A DNA stretch of 64,000 nucleotides, taken from NCBI RefSeq assembly GCF_000423445.1, contig NZ_AUHZ01000011.1, positions 1 through 64,000 on the forward strand, written 5' to 3'. This document shows positions 52,034 to 60,940 of the stretch, in pieces; the first letter of the stretch is position 1; each line of letters opens with the position of its first letter. This DNA comes from Acidipropionibacterium thoenii DSM 20276 (GTDB taxonomy: Bacteria > Actinomycetota > Actinomycetes > Propionibacteriales > Propionibacteriaceae). The notes beneath the pieces were generated by a model. The model searched no databases. It saw only the letters and a program-made list of their open reading frames with translations, and had not been told where the DNA came from. A program made the position numbers and the translations under genes.

Positions 52034-52927
52034 TCAGCTCAGCGAGGCGGTGGCCGTGATGGTGCCGTCCGGCCGACGAACCGCCAGCTCTCCGTCCGGA
52101 CCCTCGCCGACCGACATCACCGCGGGTGCGGTCGCGGAGGCGGTGAGCCGGTAGCAGAAGGTGCGGCCTGCGGCATCCACCCCGCGGCGGGTGAACTCCT
52201 CGGCCAGCCACAGCGCCTGGAGGGGGCCGTGGATCACCAGCCCGGGATGGCCTGCTCGAGCGCAGAAGGCGCGGTCCCAGTGGATCCGGTAGGGGTTGGC
52301 GGTGAGGGCCGAGAAGGTGACCAGCATCGGTTCGGTGACGGCGATCCGGCCCGGTCCCAGGTCTGCGAGGTCGCCGGTGAGGGGCTGGACCGGGGCACCA
52401 GCGTGGGAAGGGCCGGATGTATCGGCCGGGGAGGAGACGGCGGCCGAGCTGGAGGCGCCGGGGTCCGATGGCGCGCCCTCGGGAGTGCGGACCGGTCGGG
52501 TGGCGGTGAAGACATAGTCCTGCTCATCGGTCAGCAGGGTGTGTCCGGCCTGACTCCAGGTCGACTCGAGGGTCACGAAGGTGAGTTTGCCGTGTCGCCC
52601 GTTCTTGACGGTGCGGCGGGCCACCCGCGTGCTGCGGCTGGTCGGCACCCCGAGCCTCAAGGGCTCCTTCATGCGCACCCGACCGCCGGCAAACATCCTT
52701 GTCATTCCCGCTTGCGGGGTGATGACGCCGCCGATCAGGTAGCCGTCCTCGTCCAGTTGCCGTGGGTCGACCGGGTCCAGCAAATGGCACCACTGCCAGC
52801 AGGCAGGCAGGACATCGCCGCTCGGGGCGCGACCCAGGAACACCGCCAGCGGCTCCAGATCCGACCGGTCGATGACTCCCTGCCTGATCTGCTGGCCAGC
52901 AGCCTGCGGTTTACTCGGCCAGACCAT
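52034..52927 (-). CDS. FAS1-like/MaoC hydroxyacyl dehydratase (HTD2/mesaconyl-CoA hydratase type)
   Basis: A protein of about 297 residues with a double hot-dog layout. The N-terminal half ([30 protein letters not shown], then [30 protein letters not shown]) is FAS1-like; the C-terminal half ([46 protein letters not shown]) has the MaoC-type Tyr, His and Gly-Leu-Val-Ile-His-Gly active site. It should hydrate or dehydrate an acyl-CoA or acyl-ACP. The start is uncertain: ATG 52927 overlaps the end of upp by 17 bp and lacks a good ribosome binding site. A Pro/Ala-rich insert of about 40 residues joins the halves. Confidence 0.8.
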   Translation of the reverse strand: MVWPSKPQAAGQQIRQGVIDRSDLEPLAVFLGRAPSGDVLPACWQWCHLLDPVDPRQLDEDGYLIGGVITPQAGMTRMFAGGRVRMKEPLRLGVPTSRSTRVARRTVKNGRHGKLTFVTLESTWSQAGHTLLTDEQDYVFTATRPVRTPEGAPSDPGASSSAAVSSPADTSGPSHAGAPVQPLTGDLADLGPGRIAVTEPMLVTFSALTANPYRIHWDRAFCARAGHPGLVIHGPLQALWLAEEFTRRGVDAAGRTFCYRLTASATAPAVMSVGEGPDGELAVRRPDGTITATASLS

Positions 52928-53561
52928 AGAGGCGGTCGCCAGCGTCCCCCAGGCCCGGAACGATGAAGCCGTGCTCGTTGAGGTGATCGTCGACAGCGGC
53001 GACCACCAGATTGCACGGCACACCGAGCTCGCGGACCAGGTCGCCGAAGTGCTCGATGCCCTCGGGAGCGGCGAGGATGCACAGGCAGGTGATGTGGGTG
53101 GCACCGCGCTTGACCAGGAACTTCACCGCACCGCTGAGCGATCCGCCGGTGGCCAGCATCGGGTCGAGGACGAAGCACTGGCGCCCGGTGAGGTCGTGCG
53201 GCAGGCGCTCGGCGTAGGTGACCGGGATCAGCGTCTCCTCGTCGCGGGTCATCCCGACGAAGCCGACCTCGGCGCTGGGGATCAGGCGCATCATGCCCTC
53301 GAGCATGCCGAGCCCGGCGCGCAGGATCGGCACCACCAGGGGCTTGGGATCAGACAGCGCGACCCCCTCGGTCTCGGCGATCGGGGTCTGGACGGTCCGG
53401 GGTTCCACGCGCACGTTGCGGGTGGCCTCGTAGGCCAGCAGGGTGACGAGTTCGTCGACCAGACGACGGAACTTGGGGCTAGGGGTCTCGACCGATCGCA
53501 ACAAGGTGATCTTGTGAGAGACGAGCGGATGGTCCATGACGTGCAGTTCCACGGACTCCAC
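52911..53561 (-). CDS. upp: Uracil phosphoribosyltransferase
   Basis: A 216-residue salvage enzyme that makes UMP from uracil and PRPP. It begins [22 protein letters not shown], as in the family; the GTG at 53561 has GGAGGTG upstream, which rules out longer N-termini. [36 protein letters not shown], the PRPP loop [18 protein letters not shown] and the uracil-binding end [15 protein letters not shown] are visible. A long inverted repeat stands 35 bp upstream of its start. The dehydratase gene overlaps its 3' end. Confidence 0.95.
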   Translation of the reverse strand: MESVELHVMDHPLVSHKITLLRSVETPSPKFRRLVDELVTLLAYEATRNVRVEPRTVQTPIAETEGVALSDPKPLVVPILRAGLGMLEGMMRLIPSAEVGFVGMTRDEETLIPVTYAERLPHDLTGRQCFVLDPMLATGGSLSGAVKFLVKRGATHITCLCILAAPEGIEHFGDLVRELGVPCNLVVAAVDDHLNEHGFIVPGLGDAGDRLYGLAE

Positions 53562-53595
53562 TTTCGCACACCTCCGGGTGGTCCGCCGCCTCCGG

Positions 53596-53673
53596 GTGCG
53601 CGAAGTACTCCCCACACCGGGGTTCGTGCACAGATACGCGCAGATACCCCGGTCTGGGGAGTACTTTGCGCAC
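53596..53673. repeat. Inverted repeat, family 2 copy 2 (27-bp arms)
   Basis: Arms 53596-53622 and 53647-53673 are reverse complements with two mismatches (left arm GTGCGCGAAGTACTCCCC). The loop begins TTCGTGCACAGA, like the repeat at 21962-22037, and both end GCGCAC. It lies in the divergent gap between upp and the TadA-associated gene, so it could be regulatory rather than a terminator. Confidence 0.85.
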
Positions 53674-53824
53674 TTCGGGACTCCTTCCGGGGTGCCATTC
53701 CTGTCATCGGGGGATGCCATGAACCTCGCGAGGGCGGATTTCTCCGGCTTTTCACCCAGTCGGGGTGTGAACCGGGCGGGTTCTCTGACACGATGGGTGC
53801 GCCGGTCGGCTTAAGGAGGACGCT

Positions 53825-54547
53825 GTGTGCCCGTTCAATGACAAGGATGTGGACCCGTTCGACGAGGATCCCGTCGGGGAATCGGCAGACTCCGACGATG
53901 ATGCGGCGGCCGAGAGCCTTCCCGATGAGGACTACGACGACCTCGATGATGACACCGACGACTACGACGATGACGAGGACGACGACACCGAGGACGACGA
54001 GGACGACGACACCGAGGACGACGAGGACGCGGACGACGAGGACGACTATGACGATCTCGATGACCTCGAGGATGCCCTCGAGGACGAGATCGACCTGGTG
54101 GTGGCCCTCTACGACGACGACGGAGAGCGGATTGCCGTCAGCCTCGACAAGCAGCTGGCCAACGATCTGGACGAGTTGATCACACAGCTTCGTAGGCTGC
54201 CCGGGGACGCCGGAGCAGTCGGGATGGTCTCCATCGATCATCAGTTCTTCGTCATCGTGCGGGTCAGGGGACGTCATGTCGGGGTCTTCCTGTCCGATGC
54301 CGTGGAGGGCAATGACTGGCCGATCGCCCGCGATGTCGCCGACTACCTGGGCGACGACATCCCCGACCCCGACGATGACCCCGAGCCGATGGGCGACTAC
54401 TCGCTGCTGTCGGACGCCGGGATCAGCGAGTTCGACCTGGAGGCCTTCGCCGACCTCGACGAGGACTCCGACGAGGTGCTCGCACAGATCGCCAAGCGGA
54501 TCAACTACGGCCGGCAGTTCAGTCACGCGTCTCCCTCGATCCGCTGA
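53825..54547 (+). CDS. TadA-associated acidic protein (TIGR03941 type)
   Basis: A 240-residue actinobacterial protein found next to tadA. Residues 8-85 are extremely acidic (runs of Asp and Glu), partly built from two tandem 24-bp DNA units (53975-54022) that encode EDDDTEDD twice. The folded C-terminal part (IDLVVALYDDDGERIAVSLDKQLANDLDELITQLRRLPG, then GMVSIDHQFFVIVRVRGRHVGVFLSDAVEGNDWPIARDVADYLGDDIPD) is the conserved domain. GTG with AAGGAGG 6-7 nt upstream. It ends 9 bp before tadA. Its role in tRNA editing is suggested only by gene linkage. Confidence 0.88.
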   Translation: MCPFNDKDVDPFDEDPVGESADSDDDAAAESLPDEDYDDLDDDTDDYDDDEDDDTEDDEDDDTEDDEDADDEDDYDDLDDLEDALEDEIDLVVALYDDDGERIAVSLDKQLANDLDELITQLRRLPGDAGAVGMVSIDHQFFVIVRVRGRHVGVFLSDAVEGNDWPIARDVADYLGDDIPDPDDDPEPMGDYSLLSDAGISEFDLEAFADLDEDSDEVLAQIAKRINYGRQFSHASPSIR

Positions 54548-54556
54548 GCCCCGCTG

Positions 54557-55150
54557 GTGACCTCTGAACCGGCTGGGCCGATGAGCTCCTGGCGGTCGGC
54601 GATGGAGCTGGCTTTGGTCTGGGCAGCTCGGGCCCCCGGCTGGGGAGATGTGCCGATCGGCGCGGTGCTGCTGGGCCCCGATGGCTCGGTGCTCTCCCAG
54701 GCCGCCAACGAACGGGAACTCACCGGGGATCCGACCGCCCATGCCGAGATCCTGGCGATCCGACGCGGTGCCGAGAAGCTGAGAGAAGGCCACCGAGGTG
54801 CCGCATGGCATGGGGGCGGACTCTCTTGCGGGGCCCTGGTCGGCGACGCGGGCCGGGAGGGTCAGGCCGGCCCGCAGGCCCCCGACACACCGGCGGCCGG
54901 CAACTGGCGGCTGGCGGACTGCACCCTGGTCGTCACGCTGGAACCCTGTACGATGTGCGCCGGAGCCATCGTGGCCGCTCGCATCCGGCGTCTGGTGTTC
55001 GGAGCCTTCGATCCCAAGGCCGGAGCGGTGGCCTCGTTGTGGGATGTGGTTCGCGACCCGCGACTCAACCACCGCCTCGAGGTGGTCCCGGGAGTTCTCG
55101 CCGAGGAGTCGAGCCGACAGCTCAGAGCTTTCTTCGACGATCTGCGCTGA
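54557..55150 (+). CDS. tadA: tRNA(Arg)-specific adenosine-34 deaminase with an insertion
   Basis: A 197-residue deaminase that converts A34 of tRNA-Arg(ACG), encoded in this window at 45427, to inosine. Zinc ligands and proton donor are His62-Ala-Glu (TAHAEILAIRRGAEKL) and Cys131/Cys134 (TLEPCTMCAGAIVAARI). The distance of 68 residues from His to Pro-Cys is about 38 longer than in E. coli TadA; the extra Gly/Ala/Pro-rich stretch covers about residues 78-115. AFDPKAGAVASLWDVVRDPRLNHRLEVVPGV and RQLRAFFDDLR complete the fold. GTG 54557 or ATG 54581 may be the start. Confidence 0.92.
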   Translation: MTSEPAGPMSSWRSAMELALVWAARAPGWGDVPIGAVLLGPDGSVLSQAANERELTGDPTAHAEILAIRRGAEKLREGHRGAAWHGGGLSCGALVGDAGREGQAGPQAPDTPAAGNWRLADCTLVVTLEPCTMCAGAIVAARIRRLVFGAFDPKAGAVASLWDVVRDPRLNHRLEVVPGVLAEESSRQLRAFFDDLR

Positions 55151-55215
55151 ATCATTCCTGCGGCCCCTGACCAGGCGATGGCGATGCCTCGAGCCGGTCC
55201 TCCCCAGCCGTCCTA

Positions 55216-55221
55216 TACGGT
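55216..55221 (+). promoter_or_regulatory. -10-like box of the flippase gene
   Basis: TACGGT (within CTATACGGT) ends 7 nt before GTG 55229; the G-rich gap could also act as a weak ribosome binding site. Confidence 0.35.
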
Positions 55222-55228
55222 GGGGCGG

Positions 55229-56692
55229 GTGAGCAGACTGGAGGACCGGAGCACCACCGAGTCCGGCGAAAGCCGAGACGAGGACAGTGGTGAGGCTCCC
55301 GACTCGGCAATTGACACCGCCCGAGAGGCGGAGCAGGAGACCGCCGAGGAGTCCGAGACAGCTGCCGGCCCGAAGCACTTCGCCCGGATCCACGGGATGC
55401 TGGCCCGCCACGAGTTCCTCACCTCGGTGATGAAGGTGATGAGCGGTACCGGCATCGCCCAGCTCATCGCGATGGTGGCCACGCTCTACGTCACCCACCG
55501 CGTCCCGCCGGCCGAGTGGGGTACCTACGCGGCGATCATGGCGGTGGCCCAGTTCGTGGTCCCGGTGGCGGCGTTGCGCTACGACATGGCCATCGTGCTG
55601 CCCCGTGATGACGGCGAGGCCAAGCGCATCTTCCGGCTGGCGACCCTCATCAACGCGACCGTGTCGGTAGTCGCGATGATCGTGATGGTCCCGGTTGGCG
55701 GGATGCTGGCCGATGCCCTGGGTGCGCCGCAGGCCCGCTGGTGGATGCTGGCCGTCGGCCCGATCATCTTCACCTTCGCCGAGCTGGCAGTCGTCAACTA
55801 CTGGGCCAACCGCCGCAAGCGGTTCGGGGTGATCGGTACCAACGCGGTCTGGAACCAGTCGGTGACCGCCGGCGGCCGGATCGTGGCGGCTTTCGCCGGG
55901 TTGGGCGGGTTCGGTCAGCTGGCGGCCACCCTGTTCGGGGAGATCGCCGCCCTCGGCAACTTCTGGAAGAGGCTCGGCCAGGACCTGCGCTCGATCCCGG
56001 AGTCCGACACCCCGCTGCGGCTGTTGCTGCGCAAGTACATCAAGATGCCATTGCTGACTGCCCCGAATGCCATCGTCGACTCACTGCGTCTGCAGGGCAT
56101 CAACCTGTCGATCGGGTTGTACTTCTCCAGAGCCACCCTGGGTACCTTCAACATGGCCTGGGCGCTGATGCAGGTGCCTGCCTCGGTGATCAACACGGCG
56201 TTGTCCCAGGTGTTCTTCCAGCGGCTGTCGGTCACCGACGCCGGTCGGATGTACAAGAGCGTGAAGTCCTCGGTGTTCCGTTCCGCGCTGCTGGGGGTCA
56301 TTCCCTTCGCCGCTCTCTACTTCCTCATCCCGCCGGTCCTGCCGCGGTTGATGGGCTCGCAGTATGCGATCTCGGCGCAGATCGCGGTGGCACTGGTGCC
56401 CTGGCTGTACTTCAACTTCATCACCTCGCCGATCTCGATGATGTTCATCGTGACCCGCAACAACGGCGTCGCGCTGGCTTTCGCGATCGTCTACGCGGCG
56501 GTGCCGCTGGGCTATCTGGCACTCTTCCACCACGAGATCGTCCAGACCATCTACGTGATGTCGATCGTGATGGCCGGACTCCTGGCCATCTACATCGTGC
56601 TGGCTCTGATCGTCGCCAAGCGGTTCGACGCCAGGTACCAGAGGGGAGACGCGGTTCCTGCCGGGTCGGCCGTCGAGGCCCCGCGGGACTGA
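55229..56692 (+). CDS. Wzx-type polysaccharide flippase (MOP superfamily)
   Basis: A 487-residue membrane protein. The first 65 residues are acidic and cytosolic (many Glu, Ser and Ala). About twelve membrane helices follow, starting VMKVMSGTGIAQLIAMVATLYVTHRVPPAEWGTYAAIMAVAQFVVPVAALRYDMAIVLPRDD, the classic Wzx/PST opening. The second half repeats the pattern (LSIGLYFSRATLGTFNMAWALMQVPASVINTALSQVFFQRLS). It should flip lipid-linked repeat units for a surface polysaccharide. No glycosyltransferase genes adjoin it, so it is an orphan flippase here. The exact N-terminus is uncertain. Confidence 0.87.
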   Translation: MSRLEDRSTTESGESRDEDSGEAPDSAIDTAREAEQETAEESETAAGPKHFARIHGMLARHEFLTSVMKVMSGTGIAQLIAMVATLYVTHRVPPAEWGTYAAIMAVAQFVVPVAALRYDMAIVLPRDDGEAKRIFRLATLINATVSVVAMIVMVPVGGMLADALGAPQARWWMLAVGPIIFTFAELAVVNYWANRRKRFGVIGTNAVWNQSVTAGGRIVAAFAGLGGFGQLAATLFGEIAALGNFWKRLGQDLRSIPESDTPLRLLLRKYIKMPLLTAPNAIVDSLRLQGINLSIGLYFSRATLGTFNMAWALMQVPASVINTALSQVFFQRLSVTDAGRMYKSVKSSVFRSALLGVIPFAALYFLIPPVLPRLMGSQYAISAQIAVALVPWLYFNFITSPISMMFIVTRNNGVALAFAIVYAAVPLGYLALFHHEIVQTIYVMSIVMAGLLAIYIVLALIVAKRFDARYQRGDAVPAGSAVEAPRD

Positions 56693-56769
56693 CGCCACCA
56701 GGTGCCGGATGGTGTGCGCCGACCGCTCCGGGAGGCCGTCTGGCGGGCCGTCGTGGCCGCCGAGAGATT

Positions 56770-56798
56770 TTGCCCGAGCTCCGGCGGTCAGCTATGTT
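56770..56798 (+). promoter_or_regulatory. Promoter of tRNA-Ser(CGA)
   Basis: TTGCCC (56770-56775) and TATGTT (56793-56798) are spaced by 17 bp; the tRNA begins 7 nt after the -10 box, implying almost no 5' leader. Confidence 0.6.
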
Positions 56799-56805
56799 GT
56801 CTGAC

Positions 56806-56893
56806 GGTGACGTGTCTGAGCGGCCGAAAGTGCTCGCCTCGAAAGCGAGTGTAGCGAGAGCTACCGAGGGTTCAAATCCCTCCGTCACCGCCA
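56806..56893 (+). tRNA. tRNA-Ser (anticodon CGA)
   Basis: The acceptor stem GGTGACG pairs with CGTCACC; the anticodon stem CTCGC/GCGAG holds CTCGAAA with anticodon CGA. A long variable arm (TAGCGAGAGCTA) and the T-arm GAGGGTTCAAATCCCTC follow. CCA is encoded at 56891-56893. Confidence 0.95.
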
Positions 56894-56902
56894 TCTGACA
56901 GC

Positions 56903-56937
56903 AGCCCCTGACTAGGTCAAATACCTAGTCAGGGGCT
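56903..56937 (+). terminator. Terminator of tRNA-Ser(CGA)
   Basis: A perfect 15-bp stem (AGCCCCTGACTAGGT and its complement) with a 5-nt loop, starting 9 bp after the tRNA and followed by GTT. Confidence 0.8.
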
Positions 56938-57038
56938 GTTCTCCGGACAGCTGCCGGGCTCTTGGGGATGACCCGGCAGGTGCCGATCACCAGTCCATCC
57001 GGCCAGTCCTGCGCCACCCTTCTGGGGGCCGGTTCAGC

Positions 57039-58559
57039 TCAGCTCGGCAGGGGAAGGTGGTGGCGCACCACCAGGTCGGCGCCGTCGGGCAGCCCGTCGA
57101 GCTCGGCGTCGAGCGGTTCGACGGCAATGCGCTGAACCGGCTGTCGGTCGACGTCGGACAGCTCGATGCGGACCTGGAGGTCCCGGTCCCGGCAGGGCAG
57201 CCGCCACACCAGCTGTGAGGCCGAGGTGCACCACAGCAGCCGGGAGGCCAGTGGCGGGACCTCCTCGACCAGGCCTCCGGCCCCCGCCACGGCGTCTCGG
57301 AACTGGGACCGCCGGATGTCGGCGGGGATGTCGTAGAAGACATTGGCGCTCAGCATGTCGGCGATCTTGAGGTGATTGCCGCCGGTCAGCAGCATGGCGT
57401 CGATCCGGCGGGCCGCCTGATAGGTCGCCGGCCACATCCGGATGCGGCGGGCCGGAACATCCAGACGCCGCAGCACGGCGTCCAGCAGATCGGCGGCCCG
57501 GCTGGCGACCGGCTGGCCGTCGGCGGTGGCGTAGGCGACCACTCCGATTCCCGAATCGAGGTGCCAGCGCATGTTGGCGGCATACCCGGGCAGCCCCCCG
57601 GAGTGCTGGGCGATCGGCCCGAAGCGTGAGTCGTGCTCGATCACCAGGCCCAGGCCGTAGCCGACGGCGTCATTGCGGCCCGGGATCCAGCGGTTGCCGA
57701 TGGAGGGGATGACGGTGTGGATCCGCTGCATGCGGGCCCTGGAGGAGCCCGACAGCACGCTGACCCGCGGTTCGCCGTCCTGGCCTCCGCCGAAACCGGC
57801 CATCTCGAAGGGTTCGGACAGCCAGCCCGACCAGCGGGCGATGTTGTCGACGGTGGAGAACAGCGCACCGATCGGGGCGGTGGCCCCCGACTCCGACATC
57901 TCCCTCTCGATCCAGTTGCGGCCCTTGTCGAAGGTGGTGAAGCCGCGGGCCAGGCTGAACCGGTCGTCGTAGTCCCCGGCCCGGTAGCGGGTGTCGTCGA
58001 GGCCCAGCGGGTGCAGCAGCTCGCGCTTGAGGAAGCTCTCGTAGTGCTCGCTGGTGATGACCTCCAGGATCATCGATGCGATCGTGAAGGCGATGTTGGA
58101 GTACTGATATGCCTGACCCGGCGGCTCACTGAAGTGCAGCCCGCGTTGCAGCAGGCTGACGAACTCGCCGCGGGGGATGTCGAGATTGCGATCGGACCAG
58201 GCGTTGTCCTCGGGCAGCCCGGAGCAGTTGGAGATGATCATCTTCACCGTCACCACCTCCCCCGACAGGTTGCGGAAGGAGGGGATGTACTGGCCCACCG
58301 GAGTGTCGAGATCCAGCTCCCCGCGCTCGACCAGGAGCAGCAGGCAGGCCACCAGGAAGCTCTTGGACATCGAGGCGATCCGGAAGACGTCGGAGCGGGC
58401 CGGGGCCGTGAAGCCGTCCAGGCTGGTGGCGCAGTAGGCGATGACTCCGCTGCGGTCGAAGACCGCGGCGGCCCAGGTCGGAGCCTGCAACTTCCAACCC
58501 GGGACTGCCTCGTCGACCATCGCCGTGACAGTCGCCGGATCGATCCCCTCGCTCGTCAT
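57039..58559 (-). CDS. Serine hydrolase, class C beta-lactamase/esterase family
   Basis: A 506-residue penicillin-binding-like hydrolase. Catalytic motifs are Ser63-x-x-Lys66 (IASMSKSFLVACL), YxN in QAYQYSNIAF and HSGGLPGY near residue 320. The C-terminal 150 residues form an extra domain of unknown role. No signal peptide, so it is probably a cytosolic esterase or D-amino-acid peptidase rather than a resistance enzyme. ATG 58559 has GAGAGGTGAAC upstream, and longer N-termini are not needed. It diverges from the antiporter gene. Confidence 0.87.
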   Translation of the reverse strand: MTSEGIDPATVTAMVDEAVPGWKLQAPTWAAAVFDRSGVIAYCATSLDGFTAPARSDVFRIASMSKSFLVACLLLLVERGELDLDTPVGQYIPSFRNLSGEVVTVKMIISNCSGLPEDNAWSDRNLDIPRGEFVSLLQRGLHFSEPPGQAYQYSNIAFTIASMILEVITSEHYESFLKRELLHPLGLDDTRYRAGDYDDRFSLARGFTTFDKGRNWIEREMSESGATAPIGALFSTVDNIARWSGWLSEPFEMAGFGGGQDGEPRVSVLSGSSRARMQRIHTVIPSIGNRWIPGRNDAVGYGLGLVIEHDSRFGPIAQHSGGLPGYAANMRWHLDSGIGVVAYATADGQPVASRAADLLDAVLRRLDVPARRIRMWPATYQAARRIDAMLLTGGNHLKIADMLSANVFYDIPADIRRSQFRDAVAGAGGLVEEVPPLASRLLWCTSASQLVWRLPCRDRDLQVRIELSDVDRQPVQRIAVEPLDAELDGLPDGADLVVRHHLPLPS

Positions 58560-58812
58560 GTTCACCTCTCCGGTACCCCTCGCGGAGGCCGTCCTGGCCA
58601 TCCCACAGCCCGAAGATAGCCCCACGAATGGGCCCGACAGCCCCAGAAAGGGGTCTGGAAACACAGCGGTTACGCGATTGTCCAGACCGCGTTGCGTTGG
58701 GGACCATCCGCCGCCCGGATCTGTCCTCCCCGAGGCTGCGATCCGGACCACCAGCCAGCGGCCGAGCCCCCGCGCAGCTGTCCGCGAGTCAGGCATGACA
58801 AGGCCTCGGTGG

Positions 58813-58818
58813 CACAAT
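58813..58818 (+). promoter_or_regulatory. -10-like box of the cation/proton antiporter gene
   Basis: CACAAT ends 6 nt before GTG 58825, the same hexamer and spacing as before the DUF4282 gene. Confidence 0.45.
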
Positions 58819-58824
58819 GACCCT

Positions 58825-60333
58825 GTGCCGATCTTCGACCTCGACCTGCTGATCGGGGCGGCAGTTGCTCTGCTGGCGGCCTTCGCGGCGCGAATCAGCT
58901 CGCGCCTGGGACTGCCCGCATTGCTGCTGTTCCTGCTGGTCGGCATGATGTTGGGGCCGCTGGGATTCGGTATCCAGTTCAATGACGCCGCGCTGGCCCA
59001 CGGCCTGGGCTTCGCAGCCCTGGTGCTCATCCTGGCCGAGGGTGGCCTGAGCACGAAGTGGACCTCCATCAGACCGGCCCTACCGGTCGCCGGACTGCTG
59101 GCCACTGTCGGTATCGGCGTCTCGATCGGCCTGATGGCGCTGTTCGGACACCTGGTCATCGGACTGCCATGGAATGTCGCCATCCTGCTGGGGGCTGTCA
59201 CCGCGCCGACCGACTCGGCCGCCGTCTTCTCGGTGCTGCGAGGGGTGCCGGTGCCCTCCAGGGTGCGGTCGGCACTTGAGGCCGAGTCGGGCCTCAACGA
59301 CGCCCCGACGGTGCTCGTGGTCATCGCGATGACCGAGATGATCGCCGGCCACCCGCCGCACGGCGGTATCCCGGGCCTGATCGGCTCCATCGTCTTCGAA
59401 TGGGCCGGGGGCATCCTCCTGGGTGTTGCTGTCGGCCTGGTCGCGGTGCGGGTCACCAGGCGGGCGAGTCTTCCCTCCTCGGGTCTCTACGCCCTGGCGG
59501 CACTGTCGTGGGGGGTGCTGGCCTATGGACTGGGGGTGTGGCTCGGGGTCTCCGGTTTCGCCGCGGTCTACGTGGCCTCGGTGGTGGTCGGCAACGGCGA
59601 TCTGCCCTACCGCCATGCCACTGAGTCGTTCTCCGAGGGGGTCGGATGGATGGCCCAGATCGGTCTGTTCGTGATGCTGGGCCTGCTGGCCAATCTGGAA
59701 CGACTCAGCTGGGCCGAGGTGATCCAGGGCACGGTGGCCGGGTTGTTCCTCACCTTCGTGGCTCGCTCGGTCTCAGTGGCGGTCTGCGCGACGCCGTTCA
59801 GGATTCCCTGGCGGCATCAGGCCTTCCTGTCGTGGGCCGGGCTTCGAGGAGCGGTCCCGATCATCCTGGCGACCATCCCGATGGCCGCACGTATCGATGA
59901 GGCCCAGCATGTCTTCGACATCGTGCTGGTCTTCGTGGTCGTCTTCACCAGCCTCCAGGGCCCGACCCTGCCGTGGGTGGGACGCAAGCTCGGCCTGGTT
60001 GACCCGGATGCCGCCAAGGACGTCGACATCGAGGTGGCACCCCTCGATCAGATCGACGCCGTGCTGCTGCAGGTCCATGTGCCCGACGACTCCCTGCTGG
60101 TGGGGGTGACGGTGCGCGAGCTGCGGCTGCCCCACAATGCCTTCATATCGCTGATCATCCGACGTGAGCAGTCCTTCGTCCCCCGGGCCTCGACCTCGTT
60201 GTCACAAGGAGACGAGCTGTTACTGGTGACTCCGGAGAAGGACCGGCGTCAGGTCCAGGAGAGGCTCACCGAGATCGGTCGCGGCGGCCGGCTGGCCCGT
60301 TGGCACGGGCTGCGGGTCACCACCGAGGAGTGA
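58825..60333 (+). CDS. Potassium/proton antiporter (NhaP2/CvrA-like) with RCK_C domain
   Basis: A 502-residue transporter. About twelve membrane helices span residues 5-390 (LGLPALLLFLLVGMMLGPLG, then GAVTAPTDSAAVFSVLRGVPVPSRVRSALEAESGLNDAPTVLVVIAMTEM with the ion-binding Asp of CPA1/CPA2 exchangers, then FLSWAGLRGAVPIILATIPMA). The C-terminal RCK_C/TrkA-C domain (DDSLLVGVTVRELRLPHNAFISLIIRREQSFVPRASTSLSQGDELLLVTPEKDR) would gate it by a cytosolic ligand. GTG 58825 matches the family start; ATG 58795 would add ten residues. Confidence 0.9.
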   Translation: MPIFDLDLLIGAAVALLAAFAARISSRLGLPALLLFLLVGMMLGPLGFGIQFNDAALAHGLGFAALVLILAEGGLSTKWTSIRPALPVAGLLATVGIGVSIGLMALFGHLVIGLPWNVAILLGAVTAPTDSAAVFSVLRGVPVPSRVRSALEAESGLNDAPTVLVVIAMTEMIAGHPPHGGIPGLIGSIVFEWAGGILLGVAVGLVAVRVTRRASLPSSGLYALAALSWGVLAYGLGVWLGVSGFAAVYVASVVVGNGDLPYRHATESFSEGVGWMAQIGLFVMLGLLANLERLSWAEVIQGTVAGLFLTFVARSVSVAVCATPFRIPWRHQAFLSWAGLRGAVPIILATIPMAARIDEAQHVFDIVLVFVVVFTSLQGPTLPWVGRKLGLVDPDAAKDVDIEVAPLDQIDAVLLQVHVPDDSLLVGVTVRELRLPHNAFISLIIRREQSFVPRASTSLSQGDELLLVTPEKDRRQVQERLTEIGRGGRLARWHGLRVTTEE

Positions 60334-60346
60334 ACCGGCCCCGGCG

Positions 60347-60928
60347 TCAGGAATTCGACGACCCGCTGGCCGCCGGGGTGGCCTGAGTCGACGACCCGGG
60401 GGTCGGGGTCGGACTGGCGCTGGGAGCCGGCAGACAGACCGCGCCGTTGACCGCGATCGAGGTGGGGGCCTTGGCGTTGAAGCCCTCGTAGCTGGTGCCG
60501 ACCTTGACGGTCACCGAGTGGTCCACCTTCGCGGTGTCCACCTGGATGACCGCCTTCTGGAAGAAGCCGGCGACGAGCTTGACCTCGGGGGAGTCCTTGG
60601 CGGCGCCGACGATGACGGTCTGCTTGACCCGGTCATCGGTGTTGCCGGTCGCGGTGACATTGAACCCCTTGGCTGTCAGCTGCTTTCCGACGTCACTGGC
60701 CAGTCGGCGGGTGTAGCCGCCATTGACGACGTTGACACTGACAGATTTCGTGGTGAGGTTCTTGCCGACATCGGTGGGCACGCAGGGCGGGATCACGTCG
60801 CCGGGCATGGGCGCCGTGAGCCCCTTCCACCCGAAGCCGAGGGCCAGAGCGATCAGCGCCAGCAGGAACAGCAAGGTGATGGGGGTGGCGGCGATTCGCA
60901 GGTAGCGGCGGGTGGATTCTGAGGTCAT
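60347..60928 (-). CDS. LytR C-terminal domain protein
   Basis: A 193-residue membrane-anchored protein with one transmembrane helix near residues 14-32 (AATPITLLFLLALIALALGFGW). The outer LytR_C domain has VSVNVVNGGYTRRLASDVGKQLTAKGFNVTATGN and VIVGAAKDSPEVKLVAGFF. The tail is Ser/Thr/Pro-rich. Such domains occur in LCP enzymes and as separate wall-associated proteins in actinobacteria, where they may assist glycopolymer attachment. It follows the small conserved gene at 60941 by 12 bp and is likely co-transcribed. Confidence 0.85.
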   Translation of the reverse strand: MTSESTRRYLRIAATPITLLFLLALIALALGFGWKGLTAPMPGDVIPPCVPTDVGKNLTTKSVSVNVVNGGYTRRLASDVGKQLTAKGFNVTATGNTDDRVKQTVIVGAAKDSPEVKLVAGFFQKAVIQVDTAKVDHSVTVKVGTSYEGFNAKAPTSIAVNGAVCLPAPSASPTPTPGSSTQATPAASGSSNS

Positions 60929-60940
60929 TGCGGTCCCGTG

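Noticed and set aside
57039-58559. Antibiotic-resistance class C beta-lactamase
   Set aside because: The SxxK and YxN motifs are general to the esterase/PBP-like family; there is no signal peptide and an extra C-terminal domain, so a resistance role is not supported.
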